Of a stretch of DNA of 64,000 bases, positions 21,728 through 32,985 are shown piece by piece; position 1 is the first letter of the stretch, and each line of letters opens with the position of its first letter. Origin of the DNA: Cavia porcellus (lineage: Eukaryota > Chordata > Mammalia > Rodentia > Caviidae); the NCBI RefSeq assembly GCF_034190915.1, contig NW_026947493.1, positions 40,790,501 to 40,854,500 on the forward strand, read 5' to 3'. Made by a program: the position numbers and the translations under genes. The notes under the pieces were generated by a model. It ran no database searches and was not told where the DNA came from. It saw nothing but the letters and a program-made list of their open reading frames with translations.

Positions 21728-22979
21728 TAGAGGGGTTTTCTTTTTTAAATTTTATTTAAAGAAGAAAAAAACAAAACAGTAAAAGGATACAAGTTATATA
21801 GAATTTCAAAAAAATTATCAGTAAGAAATCACTAGTTAATAGATTACATACTCTCATTTATAAATAGTTGTTCAAGTTACAAAATCAAAGCACATAAAGT
21901 GGACATTCAAAAAGTGAGACTGTAAACAGTTGTGTTCAATGATCCAACAAAAACTTAGTAGTATGGTCATCTATCTTACACACCTAAACACACTTGCAGT
22001 TGTATCCTTTAAAGCACTTTTTTTCCTCTATTTTACAACAACATTTACACATTTTGGGTTCTATTATTTCCATAGTTCTTACTGCTATTTTTTTGGAAGA
22101 GAATAAAACCAAATGTGACAAAACAAAGCAGTCAGTCAAAACAAAGGATGGACATAGTACATGATGTAAAAACAAATTCAAGGTAATCAACAATGATTAC
22201 CATAATGTCTCTTGCTACCTTAAAAAGAATTGCCTATATCATCAGGTATAATAAAATTGAACAAAACAGTACAGAACAAAACCAATAAAACCTAAACATT
22301 GGAGACACTGCTGAACTTCAAAAGAAGATAATAGTCAAACCAGAATAGGCACCGTAGTGAACCTTATTGCCTTCAAAGTAGTTGCCTATACCCTCAAAAT
22401 TGACAACATCAAACAGAACAAAATAGAGTAAAATCAGTCAAAACAAGATGGGGAGAGCAATACAGGGCTTCAAATCGAGTTAATAGCAAATCAAAAAGTT
22501 ACTATAATATATACTGCTAATTTTAAAATTTTTCCCTTAATAAAAATAATAAATAAATTTTTAAAAAGAGGGGATATTGAGATAAAAGAGGACATAACAA
22601 CATAACAATACAGGTCAGAACAGGACAATTTAAGCAACATAGTGTTTCAACACAAGATAACCCAACTTAATAGTAGTTACCAGAGTGTCTATTTCCTTGA
22701 AATATTTGAGTATAACTTCATATTCTATAGTCAAACATATCAAGACAGTGCGAAACCATTCAAGAGGATGAAAGTATTACAAAGTCTTTAGAACCAGCTA
22801 ACAAAAAACAAACGATGGTTTCTATATTATCTCTTTGCCTATAAATATTTTGTTTATACTATCACATATAATAAAATCCAATAAGATACAACATGATAAA
22901 AGTGATGGAGACAGAAGAACAACTATTTGATGGGACTTCAAAACAAGACTATATTAAATCAGCACTAGCTAATATGATG

Positions 22980-23773
22980 TCTCGTTTTCTTCAAAATAGC
23001 TGTTCATATCCATGTGTTTGTGGGATTTTTTGCAGTAACTTTTATTATTAATTTCTAATTTCATAGCACTATGATCTGATAACATGTAAGGGATAATTTC
23101 AACTCTTTTACATTTATTTAAATATGTTCTGTGAGCTAATATAAGGTTTATTTTTGAGAATGAGAAGAATGTGTATTCTGATGTTGTTGGATGGAACAGT
23201 CTGTATATGTCTATCAAGTCCATTTGTTCACAGGTGTGATTCAGTTCTGTTATTTATTTGCAGATTTTCTGTCTGGTTGATCTGTTCCTTGGTGTCAATG
23301 GTGTGTTAAGGTCTCCTGTTATAATTGTGTTACTGTTAATTTGGTTTTTCATTTCTGGTAATACTTGTTTTATGTAACTGGGTGCTCTGAAATTTGGTGC
23401 ATATATATTTAAGATAGTTATCTCTTCCTCTTGAAGTTTTCCCCTAACCAGTATGTAGTGACCTTCTTTATATCTTCTGATCATTATTGGTTTAAATTTC
23501 ACATTGTCTGCAAACAGAATGGCTATTCCCACTTTTGTGTGGGGGGGGGGGATTCCTGTTGTATGAAGTATTGTTTTGCATCCTTTGACTTTCAGTCTGT
23601 GAGTATCCTTTTGGGTTAGATGGATTTCTTGTAGACAGCATATGGTTGGATGTTGTTTCTTGATCCATTCTGCCAGTCCGCTTCTTTTAATTGTTGCACT
23701 AAGACCATTTATATTAATGGTTATAACTGTTATAATTTGGTTTGTTGTTGACGTTCTCTTTCTGCTGTTGCAT
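22980..23773 (-). pseudogene. L1 ORF2, endonuclease domain only
   Basis: Corresponds to about the first 260 codons of L1 ORF2. Landmarks visible on the minus strand are [26 protein letters not shown], seen in 23,532-23,254 and here quoted in two parts as GHYILVRGKL and [10 protein letters not shown], the GDLNTP catalytic segment, and SDHSAMKLEIN near 23,070. The frame is broken (a G-run near 23,540 and other indels). It ends shortly after the SDH region, where it runs straight into 3' UTR. Endonuclease without reverse transcriptase could nick DNA but could not copy RNA. Confidence 0.8.
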
Positions 23774-23792
23774 CTTTATCTTTCTGTTCTGT

Positions 23793-24834
23793 TTAATTGT
23801 CTGCTTTGCTTAGAGGTTTTTTTCTAAGTGTATCTAAACTGTCTTTCAATATTCTTTGCAGGGTTAGCTTGATGATCATAGAGTTTTTCAGCTGTTCTTT
23901 GTCATGGAAGTATCTTATTTCTCCATCGATTTTGAAGGACAGTTTTGCAGGGTACATTAGTCTCGGGTGGAAATCATTTTCCTTTAGGATCTAAAATACT
24001 TCAAGTTCTTCTTGAATTTATTGTTTGTGCTGAGAAGTCTGTTGTGATTCTGATAGGTTTTCTTTTATAAGTGATGTGTCTTTTCGTCTGACAGCTTTTA
24101 ATATTCTGTCCTCATGTTGGATTTCTGGGATGTTGATTATTATATGTCTGGGTGTAGTTTTATTTTGGTTACTACCATTTGGAGTTCTATATGCTTCACT
24201 GAACCTGATGTTTGTTTCCGATCTCATGCTTGGGAAATTTTCAGCTATTACTTCTTTAAGTATCCTCTTGACATCCTTTATGTTTTCCCCTTCTTTTTAT
24301 TAATCTCTATCAATCTTAATCTTGTTTTTGTTTGCATCATCTTGCAGCTGTTGAATTGTTATTTTCTGATTCCTTGCTGTTTTTAAAAGATCAGTTCTTT
24401 CCTGTTCACTAGTTTTAATCTTGTCTTCGACATCTGAAATTCTATCTTCACTTTCATTGAGGCAGTTTTTACAGCTTTCAATGGAATTTTTGATTTCCCA
24501 TATATCTCTGTGCATCTGCTTTATGTATTCTGTTTCTTATATTGCTCATTCAGGAATTCTATCTTTTTGTTTAGTTCCTCCAATTTTTTAACTGTGTCTT
24601 CTTTAGGTATGTTCAGCATCTCCTTCATTTCTTTTATCATTTCTTCTTTTACCTGGAAGATTATTTCTAGTTTGAATTCCTTTAAAGCTTCCGGAGTTGT
24701 GTCTTTATTTCAGTTGCTATTATTTCAGGTATTTCAGGCATATGGCAAATATTTTCTTCTATGTACATCACTCCTAAGGTTTCTTTGGATGGGCTGGAGG
24801 TTTTAGATTGTAATTTGATCTTTTGTTTTGTCAT
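23793..24834 (-). pseudogene. L1 ORF1, disrupted
   Basis: Starts with ATGACAAAACAAAAG and ends in the same basic tail as the intact L1 ORF1. It aligns over its whole length but carries several frameshifts (length 1,042 nt compared with 1,053 in the intact copy) and stops. Open remnants are 24,515-24,300 (coiled coil) and 24,227-24,018 (FSEAYRTPN, RHIIINIPEI). Confidence 0.8.
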
Positions 24835-25572
24835 TTTCCTATATTTCTATGTTTCAACTGTTTTAAGTGTTGTTCCAAGGCTTTCCCAGGGTCTGTTGGA
24901 AATCCTCTTCTGTGCCCTCAGCTCCTGGGACTCTGGCTACCCAGCTCCCTAGATTGAGAGAGGGTCACTGGGCGTGGGCAGGCTGGCCCAAGCCCAGGCC
25001 CTGGAACTGATGGCACCTATTTGCCCAGAACTCCAGGTCCTCCAAGTACAGTTGGGAGTGGGGAGGCTGCTGCAGGCCCACCTAAGACCCCCCCCCCCCA
25101 CGCTGATGCAACTGGGGCGGGGGATGCACCCAGAAGCCACAAATTTCTCTGTCCGGGGCCAAGTGAGGGTCCCAAACTAGCTGGACTCCAGGGGAAGGTG
25201 CAGGGGGGAGGGGCACTTACACCAGGTGCCCAGCTTCTGTAACTGATGGCACCCGCCTGCCTGCTCAGAACTCCAGAGTCCACCAAGCATTGCCGCAAGC
25301 CAGGAGGCTGTTGCAGGCCCACCCAGGACCCACCGCACTGGTCCAGCACACAGGGAAGCTACAAAGTTCCCTTTCTGGGGCTGAACAAGGGTCCCAAACT
25401 CTAGAGGAGTTTTCTTTAGTACTTTAAAGATAATTTGTAGTCAATCCCTATTTCTCCATATAAGTTGATTATCTCAGAATATTTTGTCACAGTGATAAAA
25501 AGCTAACAAAGTGTACTATATAAAGTTTTTGAGTTATTTTTAACTGATAAAGCCTTATAAGGAAGTAGATTG

Positions 25573-25960
25573 TGTTGATTACTTTTCTCTTGTTGTTAAG
25601 TCAAAATACCTGCTGCCCAAAGTGAAGCAAGGGAAGATTTAATTCTTAGTTTGGGGAGTTTCAGTCCATACTACACTGGCTTCAAGGCAGCATGGCATGG
25701 TGAGGCAGATGTTCATGGCCACCACAAATAGCAAGGGAAAACAGAAAGGAAAGACATACCTTCTACCTACCCTTACACTGTATGCTGGCTCTGTTGCTGG
25801 GCAGATGTAGCACTCACACCATCATCCCAGCTTCAGGCAACAAACCAGTCATGAACACCAGACTCAGCCATGTCCATCACTGCACGAGACTTGGCGGGGT
25901 GCATCTGAACTCATTAAAAATCAAAGGGCATCTCTTCAATGCTTAGCTCACCTTCCTTTC
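25573..25960. repeat. Old interspersed repeat, family shared with 3,086-3,420
   Basis: Contains 'tcaaaatacctgctgccc' and 'gtttcagtccat', then 'ggcatggtgaggcag'. The order matches the repeat at 3.1 kb. Probably an LTR-derived or other old rodent repeat; the class is not resolved. Confidence 0.4.
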
Positions 25961-28270
25961 GGTGTTAACAGATGCTTTTTGGGGTTCACTTTTGTTTTGG
26001 ATCTTCATGTTGAATTGTGATTTATGTAAAGATCTGTTTAAATGTCTTTTTTATCCATGATATCTCTTTCTTAGTATTCTTACTGAACAAGTACACATTT
26101 CTTCATTATGTTGTTTTCTAATAATTTGTGTTTTTCTTCCTTAAGCAAGCATGATATTCTTCCTTCTAAGATAAAGTAATAGTAAGAATTCACTATGAAG
26201 ACTGAATGGATTTCATGATTATAATATCTCAAGTCTTGCTAGATACATAAAGGGGGTATCAGGCATCTTAGACTCTTGTATGTTCTTTAAAATTATTGAA
26301 AATCCCAAACACACTTGTGCATTATATCTATCAATACCTATCATGGAAGAAATTGAAGCTATAATATGCTATAATGTGCTATAGAACTATTACATATTAG
26401 CATATATAATATATTTTTTAAATATCTATGTTTGGCATTGTTCTATATTTTTGAAAATGTCTGTAATGTCTATTTTAAGGTAGCTAGATTTTCATATCTG
26501 CTTTCACATCAATCTATTGTGATGTGTTGCTTTTGCTACATAGATGTATCTGCTACATAAATGCATCTACATTTCATAGATGTATACATAATTGGAAAAA
26601 GAAGATATACTTTGATAATATTTTAGGTAATTTAAACATTCTTCTTTGAAATTGTACCAAAACTCACTGAAAGATAATGTGTTAAAGGTTGAGAACAGTG
26701 TAAGGTTTCTGAAGCCATTTTTATCTTAATGCTTTGGCCATTTGGAAAGTATTGTTTCCCTGGATTATGCAAATTTTCCAAATGTTCAAAGATTTAATTA
26801 TTTAACATCAAAAAGTCATATTTATTAATATAGCCCCAGAAAAGTCTTCAAATATTGAGAACCTGTCATTCTCCCAATGGTGAATACAAATCTTTAAATT
26901 TTTAATTTTTCATATGAAGCTCAAATTTTATCACTGGAAATAAATAAGGTAAAATTTTTCTTAAACTTTTAGATTAATTTGTTCTGCCTTTAAGAAATTA
27001 TCTGTCATATGTTCATATCTGGAAAATCATACTTTATCTGTCATTCTTTCAATTAAAAATGATGTTCTATATATTCAAAAGACTAGCTTTAATTTTTAAA
27101 AAAACACTTTTAACAACTTGATATTTTCTTTACACCCAATATGATGTTCAAGATCAAAATGACCACAAGCACACCACTACTATTTTAACAGCCACATGTT
27201 AACAGCCACTACTATTTTAACAGTACACATGTCAACTAACTAAAAAAGGTTCACCATCACCTTGGTAACTTATGACAACTGTTCTGGCCTCGGTGAACCT
27301 ACGAGTCTTAAAGACACCCAGAAACCTACAAACCGTGCTTTGAAAAGTACTAGAACAGAAGACAAATGCACCATAAATAATGTGCATCCTTAAATGGAAT
27401 TTCAAGGGTTAAAGTTATATGTATTTCACATTCCAATCATATCAAAAAACCATTATCTGATACTATCTAATTAAGTAGCTCATCATAGCAATGTGCCAAC
27501 ATCAATCCTGGCACATGTAACTGCATCCTGGCTTTTTGGCTAAGAGCTCTACTCATTGTCTGACATATGTGGTATCTAACAAAAGAATTCCAACACAGCG
27601 GACTGAAATCATGAGGAAGGAGCAGAGGGTATCTGTCTTACTGAATCATACAATTTTATTGCAGTTGGTTGAATAATTCTTGGTTTACAATCAAATTCAA
27701 ATTCTTTCTTGAACAGCTCAGCCTCTGTTACATGTCCAAAGAGAAACTAAAGAAAGAGGACTTTGGCCACACTCATATTTGAGTTGTAGCCCATCCTTAT
27801 GGACTGGATTGAATTACAGGCAGCAGGAACGGAGACATGTTTAGGGAAAGAGAAGGTCAAATGAGGAATTAAAATTTTCTTTCTAATTCTTTCTTCCACA
27901 AATGTCATAACTTTTACCAAGATATGGCATGAGAGAAAAATACCTGGTAGCTGTTCAAATTTTTTTTAAAAGTACCCGGGAATATAGCTCAGCAGCATAG
28001 TGCCTGCCTGGCAAGTGTGAAGTACCCAAGAATTTTTGTTAGCCAGAGCCTGGGATGATTTTCAAGACTGAATAGATCAAATGCTTACAAAAGCCACCTC
28101 TGTGTGTCTTAATTTTTTCTTCCTACTCATCTCTTAGTGGACACTGACTGAACTGAGAGTTTCAGCTCTAAGGAAAATGTTAGGACTATTTAGATGTTAC
28201 ATTTGAACAGAGTCTCAAAGTTTACAAATATTATTCTAACATTTGTTATTCATCTAAGCTATACTAGGCA
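25961..28270. other. Unique AT-rich DNA, no gene seen
   Basis: No supported gene. A short internal duplication of 'cactactattttaacag' occurs at about 27,173 and 27,206. An ID fragment lies at 27,973-28,040. Confidence 0.55.
27973..28040 (+). mobile_element. ID SINE fragment
   Basis: Has 'gggaatatagctcagcagc' followed by 'gcctgcctggcaagtgtgaa', the A-box half of the ID SINE. The B-box half is decayed. Confidence 0.7.
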
Positions 28271-28271
28271 T

Positions 28272-28490
28272 ATGCTTATTTAATAAGATGAGTAATTTAT
28301 TGAGCATTTACTAAGAGTTCGATTCTTTACTAAACATTTTACCTTAAAGTTGTTTACAAATCCCCCACAGGCTATTAGTACCTCCATTTAATGCTGAGAA
28401 AACTGGCTTCCAGGAAATTAATTTGTCCAGGGGTATTCAATTAGACTGGAGTTTTGATTCACCTAAAGCTGGGCTCTTATCTAATGTGTT
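28272..28490 (+). mobile_element. MIR element (old tRNA-derived SINE)
   Basis: Matches the MIR layout: 'tttattgagcatttactaag', then a 'cctccatttaatgctgagaa' segment, then 'cttccaggaaattaatttgt'. Diverged, as expected for an element older than the mammalian radiation. Confidence 0.75.
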
Positions 28491-29500
28491 ATTTTAGATG
28501 GAACTTTCCCATGAAAAGGTGATTAAGTTGTTGGACATGTCCAAGCCTTTGGAAGAAAAGGAAAAGTTTATTAAATCATAAGCAAAGACATCTTTTCCTT
28601 TATCAAGTGTTTTTTTCCTATGGCTATCATAAAATGAGACAAATGAAAAGTATGTTTGCTTTCTGAAGTTCTATGGCAACATAGGTGCCCATAGAAAGGG
28701 CACTAACTCCCTGGGAAACTCCCAGAGTTCATGATTGTTCCTGAGAACTAAGTGGGTAAACATGGTAGTGGATTTTAAATTGTGGAGATTTTGTCAGTGT
28801 AAACTACTGTCTCTAGGTATGTCACATACTATTTGCTGACTCCAAATGAATGATGACAGGGTTACTCACTGCTCCTGGGATGCCAGGGATCATGGATGAC
28901 TGAAGTTTCTCACTGATCTCACTTGCAGGAAAGAGTAGCCAAAGAGGTCACCATCAGGATTTTCAGCCCTGAAGTGCATCTTTTCACTCATTGAAGTATG
29001 AATGTTGGAAAACTCCACTGGATCTGTTCTTCACAAGCCTCTGTTATTAAGCATGAAGTTGGATTTCAGTTGGAGTAGAAACCAATGGACTTTGAAAAGC
29101 ATGTACCTGGTTCCCTTCCCCGACAATCAAAGCCATGGCTGCGGAGTATTCTGAAACCAGTACATATTCCCCAGGAAGTGAGACGCTTCTCAGAGGAGGC
29201 AGGTGGACTAAGGGCAGGGTACCACTGCCCAGACTGAGATGTCCCAAGTGCTGACTGTAAAAATGGCTTGAGGTCCTCACTTATTTGTGAGATGTATTAC
29301 AGCTTAGTCAGTTTGTTAAAGGAAAGCATAAATCTTATCTTACCTTTTAAAAATCTTTATGATTTATAACTGTCCTTGTTGAGAAGAACGGAACACTTCA
29401 GAATGAAGTTGTTTCATTTTCTCCAAGCAGAAGAGGCTTAGAACAGGATTCATTTAAAATGAGTTAGCAGTCAAAATCCTGAATAATGTGCACTTCATTA
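28491..29500. other. No gene seen
   Basis: Moderately GC-balanced DNA with short frames on both strands; nothing recognised. Confidence 0.5.
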
Positions 29501-29507
29501 AGAGTCC

Positions 29508-29626
29508 TGAGCTGGGAACATAGCTCAGCAGTACTGTGCCTACCTGGCAAGTGTGATTCTGTGAGTTCAATTGCCAGTACAAAAAAAAAAAAAAAAAAAA
29601 GAACGAAAGAAAGAAAGAAAGAACGA

Positions 29627-29682
<56 letters not shown>
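29508..29682 (+). mobile_element. ID SINE with poly(A) and (GAAA)n tail
   Basis: The ID body (29,508-29,578) starts 'gagctgggaacatagctcag' and includes 'gtgagttcaattgcc' as the B-box region. A run of about 20 A follows, then a (GAAA)n array to 29,682, which grew from the SINE tail. Confidence 0.9.
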
Positions 29683-29683
<1 letters not shown>

Positions 29684-29689
29684 TCTTGA

Positions 29690-30529
29690 TTCTTAAATTT
29701 CTTCTACTTTGTTCCAGGAATTTTCTATCTTTTGTTTGCCATCACTATATAATTCAATCATTTAAAATTTCACTTTTTTTATACATTTTAAAGAAAACAA
29801 AAGGAAAAGAAGCTCAATAGCACTCTAATTAAGGTGTTAAATTTGGTCTCTGTCACTCCTGGACCCCCAATTTGATATAGGAATTATTAATCAGAATGGC
29901 TACCAGGACAAAGTACAAGTCACAGGGCAGGTGCAACCCTTCTTCCTATTCTGCTAGCCTGGTGGTCTTTGTTTTCTTTTAAGCATCAATAACACTTCAA
30001 GAGCAAATGAAAAGTCAGTACTTAACAGCAATTCTAGGGAAAGCTAACTTAAAGTTTGGGTTGAAAAGTCCAATTAGACTCCTAATGTGATGAACAGTTA
30101 TAAGAGCATACATATATGACTGACAACAGACTACATATATGAAGATAGTCCTATAAAATTATAATGAACTAGAATATCCTGTCCCAGCTATCTTACTATC
30201 TTAGTACAATGCACTACTCATGCATCTGTAGTCATTCATGTATTTTTTAAAAATTACTATGCCCCAGTCTAAAACTAGAACACATAAAATTATGCATGCT
30301 AGGTGCATAATAGGTTTTCCCATCTACAGTGCTGTGTATTGTTGGGTACACTGTGATGATTGCATAGCAGTGAAATTGTCTAACAGTGCATTTCTCAGAA
30401 GATATTCAAATAGTTAAGTGATGCCTAACTATGCTGATGTTCTCATGTGAAAGAAAAGAAACACAAGGCCTGACCTACAAATCTAAAAGTTAGTCCTGTT
30501 GTTCTTTCTGCTGATCACCAAAAATGGTG
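29690..30529. other. No gene seen
   Basis: Unique-looking DNA with nothing recognised. Confidence 0.5.
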
Positions 30530-30675
30530 GAGCCTACCCAGGCTCTGTCACTTATCAGCTAAGTTTCCTTAGGCAGGTCGGTTTGCTCTTCCACCTCCAC
30601 CTTCCATACCTGTAAAAGCTATATGCAATGTCTCAAAGGATACTTGAGATGATTAATGAATAGTGTATAACAATT
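30530..30675 (-). mobile_element. MIR element, antisense
   Basis: On the plus strand 'ctctgtcacttatcagcta', 'ttaggcaggtcgg' and 'cttccatacctgtaaaagc', then 'gagatgattaatgaatag', follow the MIR complement order. Confidence 0.7.
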
Positions 30676-30689
30676 TTGTCAAAGGTCTG

Positions 30690-30780
30690 GCATGCAGTTA
30701 AGTGAGAGAACAACTGCCTGGCATGTAACAGGCCCTGGATTCTATCTCCAGTATCACAAATGAATGAATAAACAGAAATA
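30690..30780 (+). mobile_element. ID-like SINE, diverged
   Basis: The string 'actgcctggcatgtaacagg' followed by 'ggattctatctccagtatca' and an A-rich end resembles the ID body; the A box is poorly kept. Confidence 0.55.
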
Positions 30781-30880
30781 TGGAAAAATTGTAGAGTGTA
30801 TGGCCTTAGGGAAAGAGTCCTAAATGGCAATTATTAAATCCATTATTTTCTATAAATATTACCAGGGTTGGCCAGAATGC

Positions 30881-30894
30881 TCTCTCTCTCTCTC

Positions 30895-30958
<64 letters not shown>

Positions 30959-30977
30959 TATATATATATATATATAA
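30881..30977. repeat. (CT)n plus (TA)n microsatellite
   Basis: About 74 bp of CT with one CG interruption at 30,906-30,908, then about 10 TA units. Confidence 0.97.
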
Positions 30978-31474
30978 TAAAAAATAAAACCTGCCTCACA
31001 TATATAAATTGCAATTTTGTTTAGAACATATAGAATTCTTATCAAACCTGTTGAGAACCTAGAGAATCAGGCTCAACAAATCAAAATTAACAAATAATAT
31101 TTTGGGTCCAAGCAGCAGGACCTATATTGACAGAAATGGGAAAACACTGTCATGCTTCAGTCATGTGGCCACACTGATAAAATCTAAATCCCATTTTGGA
31201 TCACACTACATGTACATATCAATCAAGAGAATAGTAATTCCCCAGAAGAAAACCTGGTAGTACTACTTAAATAGCCAAAAAAGGCTATTGTTAAACCAGA
31301 AAAGGCCCAATAGTATAACAAGGTAATTTTTATTAACACTTAAGCAAATATAGGTTAAGTTACATTTACTGGTGTGGGAAACTGATTGAGAACACACTTA
31401 ATTGCCATTCATCTTAACTGTATTTGCTATAGGCTAAGGAACCCAAGTAATCAATCACATAATTATTATAGCGA

Positions 31475-31488
31475 CCACTAGATGGCAG
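31475..31488 (+). promoter_or_regulatory. Candidate CTCF site
   Basis: CCACTAGATGGCAG matches the CTCF core CCASYAGRKGGCRS at all positions and shares its first 13 bases with the minus-strand site at 17,192-17,205. The two face away from each other. Confidence 0.5.
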
Positions 31489-31744
31489 TTCTAGGGGAAT
31501 AAGAATCATTTAAAGAAAGTCAACAGCAAAATCTCTTTTTTTTTTTCAGCACTTGAACATTTGTTATTTCATTATGTTCCTACAGTGATTCCATGATCCT
31601 GAAATTATAATTCCATCTGTTTTCATCCAAGAAAACTGTTTCTCATGTAGCTCACTGACTTTCTCCATGCCCACAGTTTAATAGTGTAAATTATATATTT
31701 TCTAGTGTTTATTAAAGTCGTTATATTTAAATCTTTAAATACTC

Positions 31745-31760
31745 TAAAACTTCCAAAATT
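31745..31760. repeat. Target-site duplication, left copy
   Basis: The sequence taaaacttccaaaatt is identical to 39,129-39,144. The implied nick on the opposite strand is GTTTT/AGA, a good L1 endonuclease site. It precedes the ZFP91 fragment and not the L1 monomers, so the ZFP91 segment lies inside the insertion. Confidence 0.93.
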
Positions 31761-32065
31761 GAAGAAGGGGGAGAGACGGCCGAGGCACGTCCGGAGGAGC
31801 CCCAGCAACCCCCCTCAGAGGCGGCTTCCGCGGGGACCACGAGCAGCCGCGTGCTGAGGGGCGGTCGGGATCCGGGCCGGGCCGCCGCCGCCGCTGTGTC
31901 CCGCCGGAGGAAGGCCGAGTACCCACGCCAGCGGAGGAGCAGCCCCAGTGCCAGGCCCGCCGATGGCCACGGGCAGCAGCCTGCGGCCACGAAGCCACCG
32001 TCACCAGCTCAGGGAAAGAGGAGTCCGCGACTCGTATGTGCAGAAAAAATAACAACTGATAAAGA
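31761..32065 (+). pseudogene. ZFP91: ZFP91 mRNA fragment (N-terminal coding part) fused to L1
   Basis: Frame 31,761-32,072 encodes an uninterrupted peptide with strong likeness to the N-terminal region of ZFP91, a nuclear C2H2 zinc-finger E3 ubiquitin ligase that modifies NIK in non-canonical NF-kappaB signalling. Recognisable blocks in order are PEEPQQ, TTSSRVLRGGRD, a polyalanine run, VSRRRKAEYPR, RRSSPSARP, GQQP and KRSPRL, then EKITTDK. The fragment starts after the gene's initiator codon and stops before the zinc fingers, so no functional ligase could be made. The DNA is GC-rich with many CpGs, unlike its surroundings. It has the same orientation as the L1 that follows, separated by about 15-20 nt of A-rich filler. 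The target duplication encloses both. Template switching from L1 RNA to ZFP91 mRNA during target-primed reverse transcription is the simplest origin. Confidence 0.9.
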
Positions 32066-32085
32066 GTTTTAAAAAAACTAGGATT

Positions 32086-32700
32086 GGTCTGCAGAGGAGG
32101 AGCTGGGCAGATCTGGGGTGCCCTCACCGGCCTCTCTGCGTGTCTGGAGGACTCTGGATATCTCTGCCCAGACTGCTGGAGTTCCCCCAGGCTTCCAGGT
32201 GCAGTGAAGGGGAGAGGTGGGTTTGAGGCTTCCACATCAGCCTCCCCATTCCGGCTTCACTTGGAGACCTGCTGAGCTCCCGACAGGTGGGCTGGCCCAC
32301 ACTACCAGCCTAGCCCAGCCTGTTTAGCTGCCGCCCTGGCCATAGGTCTGCAGAGGAGGAGCTGGGCAGATCTGGGATGCCCTCACCGGCCTCTCTGCGT
32401 GTCTGGAGGACTCTGGATATCTCCGCCCAGACTGCTGGAGTTCCCCCAGGCTTCCAGGTGCAGTGAAGGGGAGAGGTGGGTTTGAGGCTTCCACATCAGC
32501 CTCCCCATTCCGGTTACACTTGGAGAATTGCTGAGCTACTGACGGGTGGGCGGGCCCACACTATCAGCCTAGCCCAGCCTGTTTAGCTGCCGTGCCTGGC
32601 CATTGGTCTGCAGAGGAGGAGCTGGGCAGATTTGGGGTGCCTGCATCGGCCTCTCCATGTGTCTGGAGGACTGTGGATATCTCTGCAACCAGGGAGGGTC
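32086..32700 (+). repeat. L1 5' UTR tandem monomers, about 260 bp
   Basis: The unit beginning 'ggtctgcagaggaggagctg' starts at 32,086, 32,345 and 32,605, spaced 259 and 260 bp. Units one and two are nearly identical; the third diverges after about 100 bp. In mouse L1 such monomers hold the promoter, and a similar role is inferred here. Confidence 0.93.
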
Positions 32701-32985
32701 CACAGGTTCCTGAAGCACTGCGGCCTGTGGTGAGTACCCTAACCCGGCTGCGATTGAAGAACTGTGGAGCTTCCAAGGGGCAGGTGGGCGCACAGTGTCC
32801 CTGAGGCCCAGCTTGTCTGGAACTGCGGAGTTCTGAGCAGGCACAGGAGGGCCACTGGTTCTGTAGGCCCAATGGCTTGGGGTAGCGCAGTGCCAGAGTC
32901 TCAGTAGCTCCAAACATAGAAGGGGATTTTCAACAGATCCTGAGGAAGCTTCCAAATAACACGTGAAACACAGAAATATAGGAAA

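Larger units (their letters stand above)
21744..25401 (-). mobile_element. L1-type element with endonuclease-only ORF2 and HAL1-like 3' UTR
   Basis: Minus-strand order is: a 5' UTR with about two monomers of 220-235 bp ('aactgatggcacc' at 25,005 and 25,239), ORF1 (24,834-23,793), ORF2 from ATG at 23,773 to about 22,980, then directly a 3' UTR (about 22,975-21,744) and tail. A 16-bp duplication with one mismatch (tagaggggttttcttt at 21,728-21,743, tagaggagttttcttt at 25,402-25,417) encloses the whole, so it went in as one piece. The reverse transcriptase and C-terminal part of ORF2 are absent. The 3' UTR starts with the segment (gaacagc..tt..gagaaaac..gacatc) seen in the HAL1 at 41,072-41,100, which the ORF2-bearing L1 lacks. 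Confidence 0.85.

Noticed and set aside
31744..32235. 163-codon minus-strand open frame in GC-rich DNA
   Set aside because: Antisense to the ZFP91 fragment and L1 5' UTR. Long frames are expected in GC-rich DNA, and the sense frame matches ZFP91.
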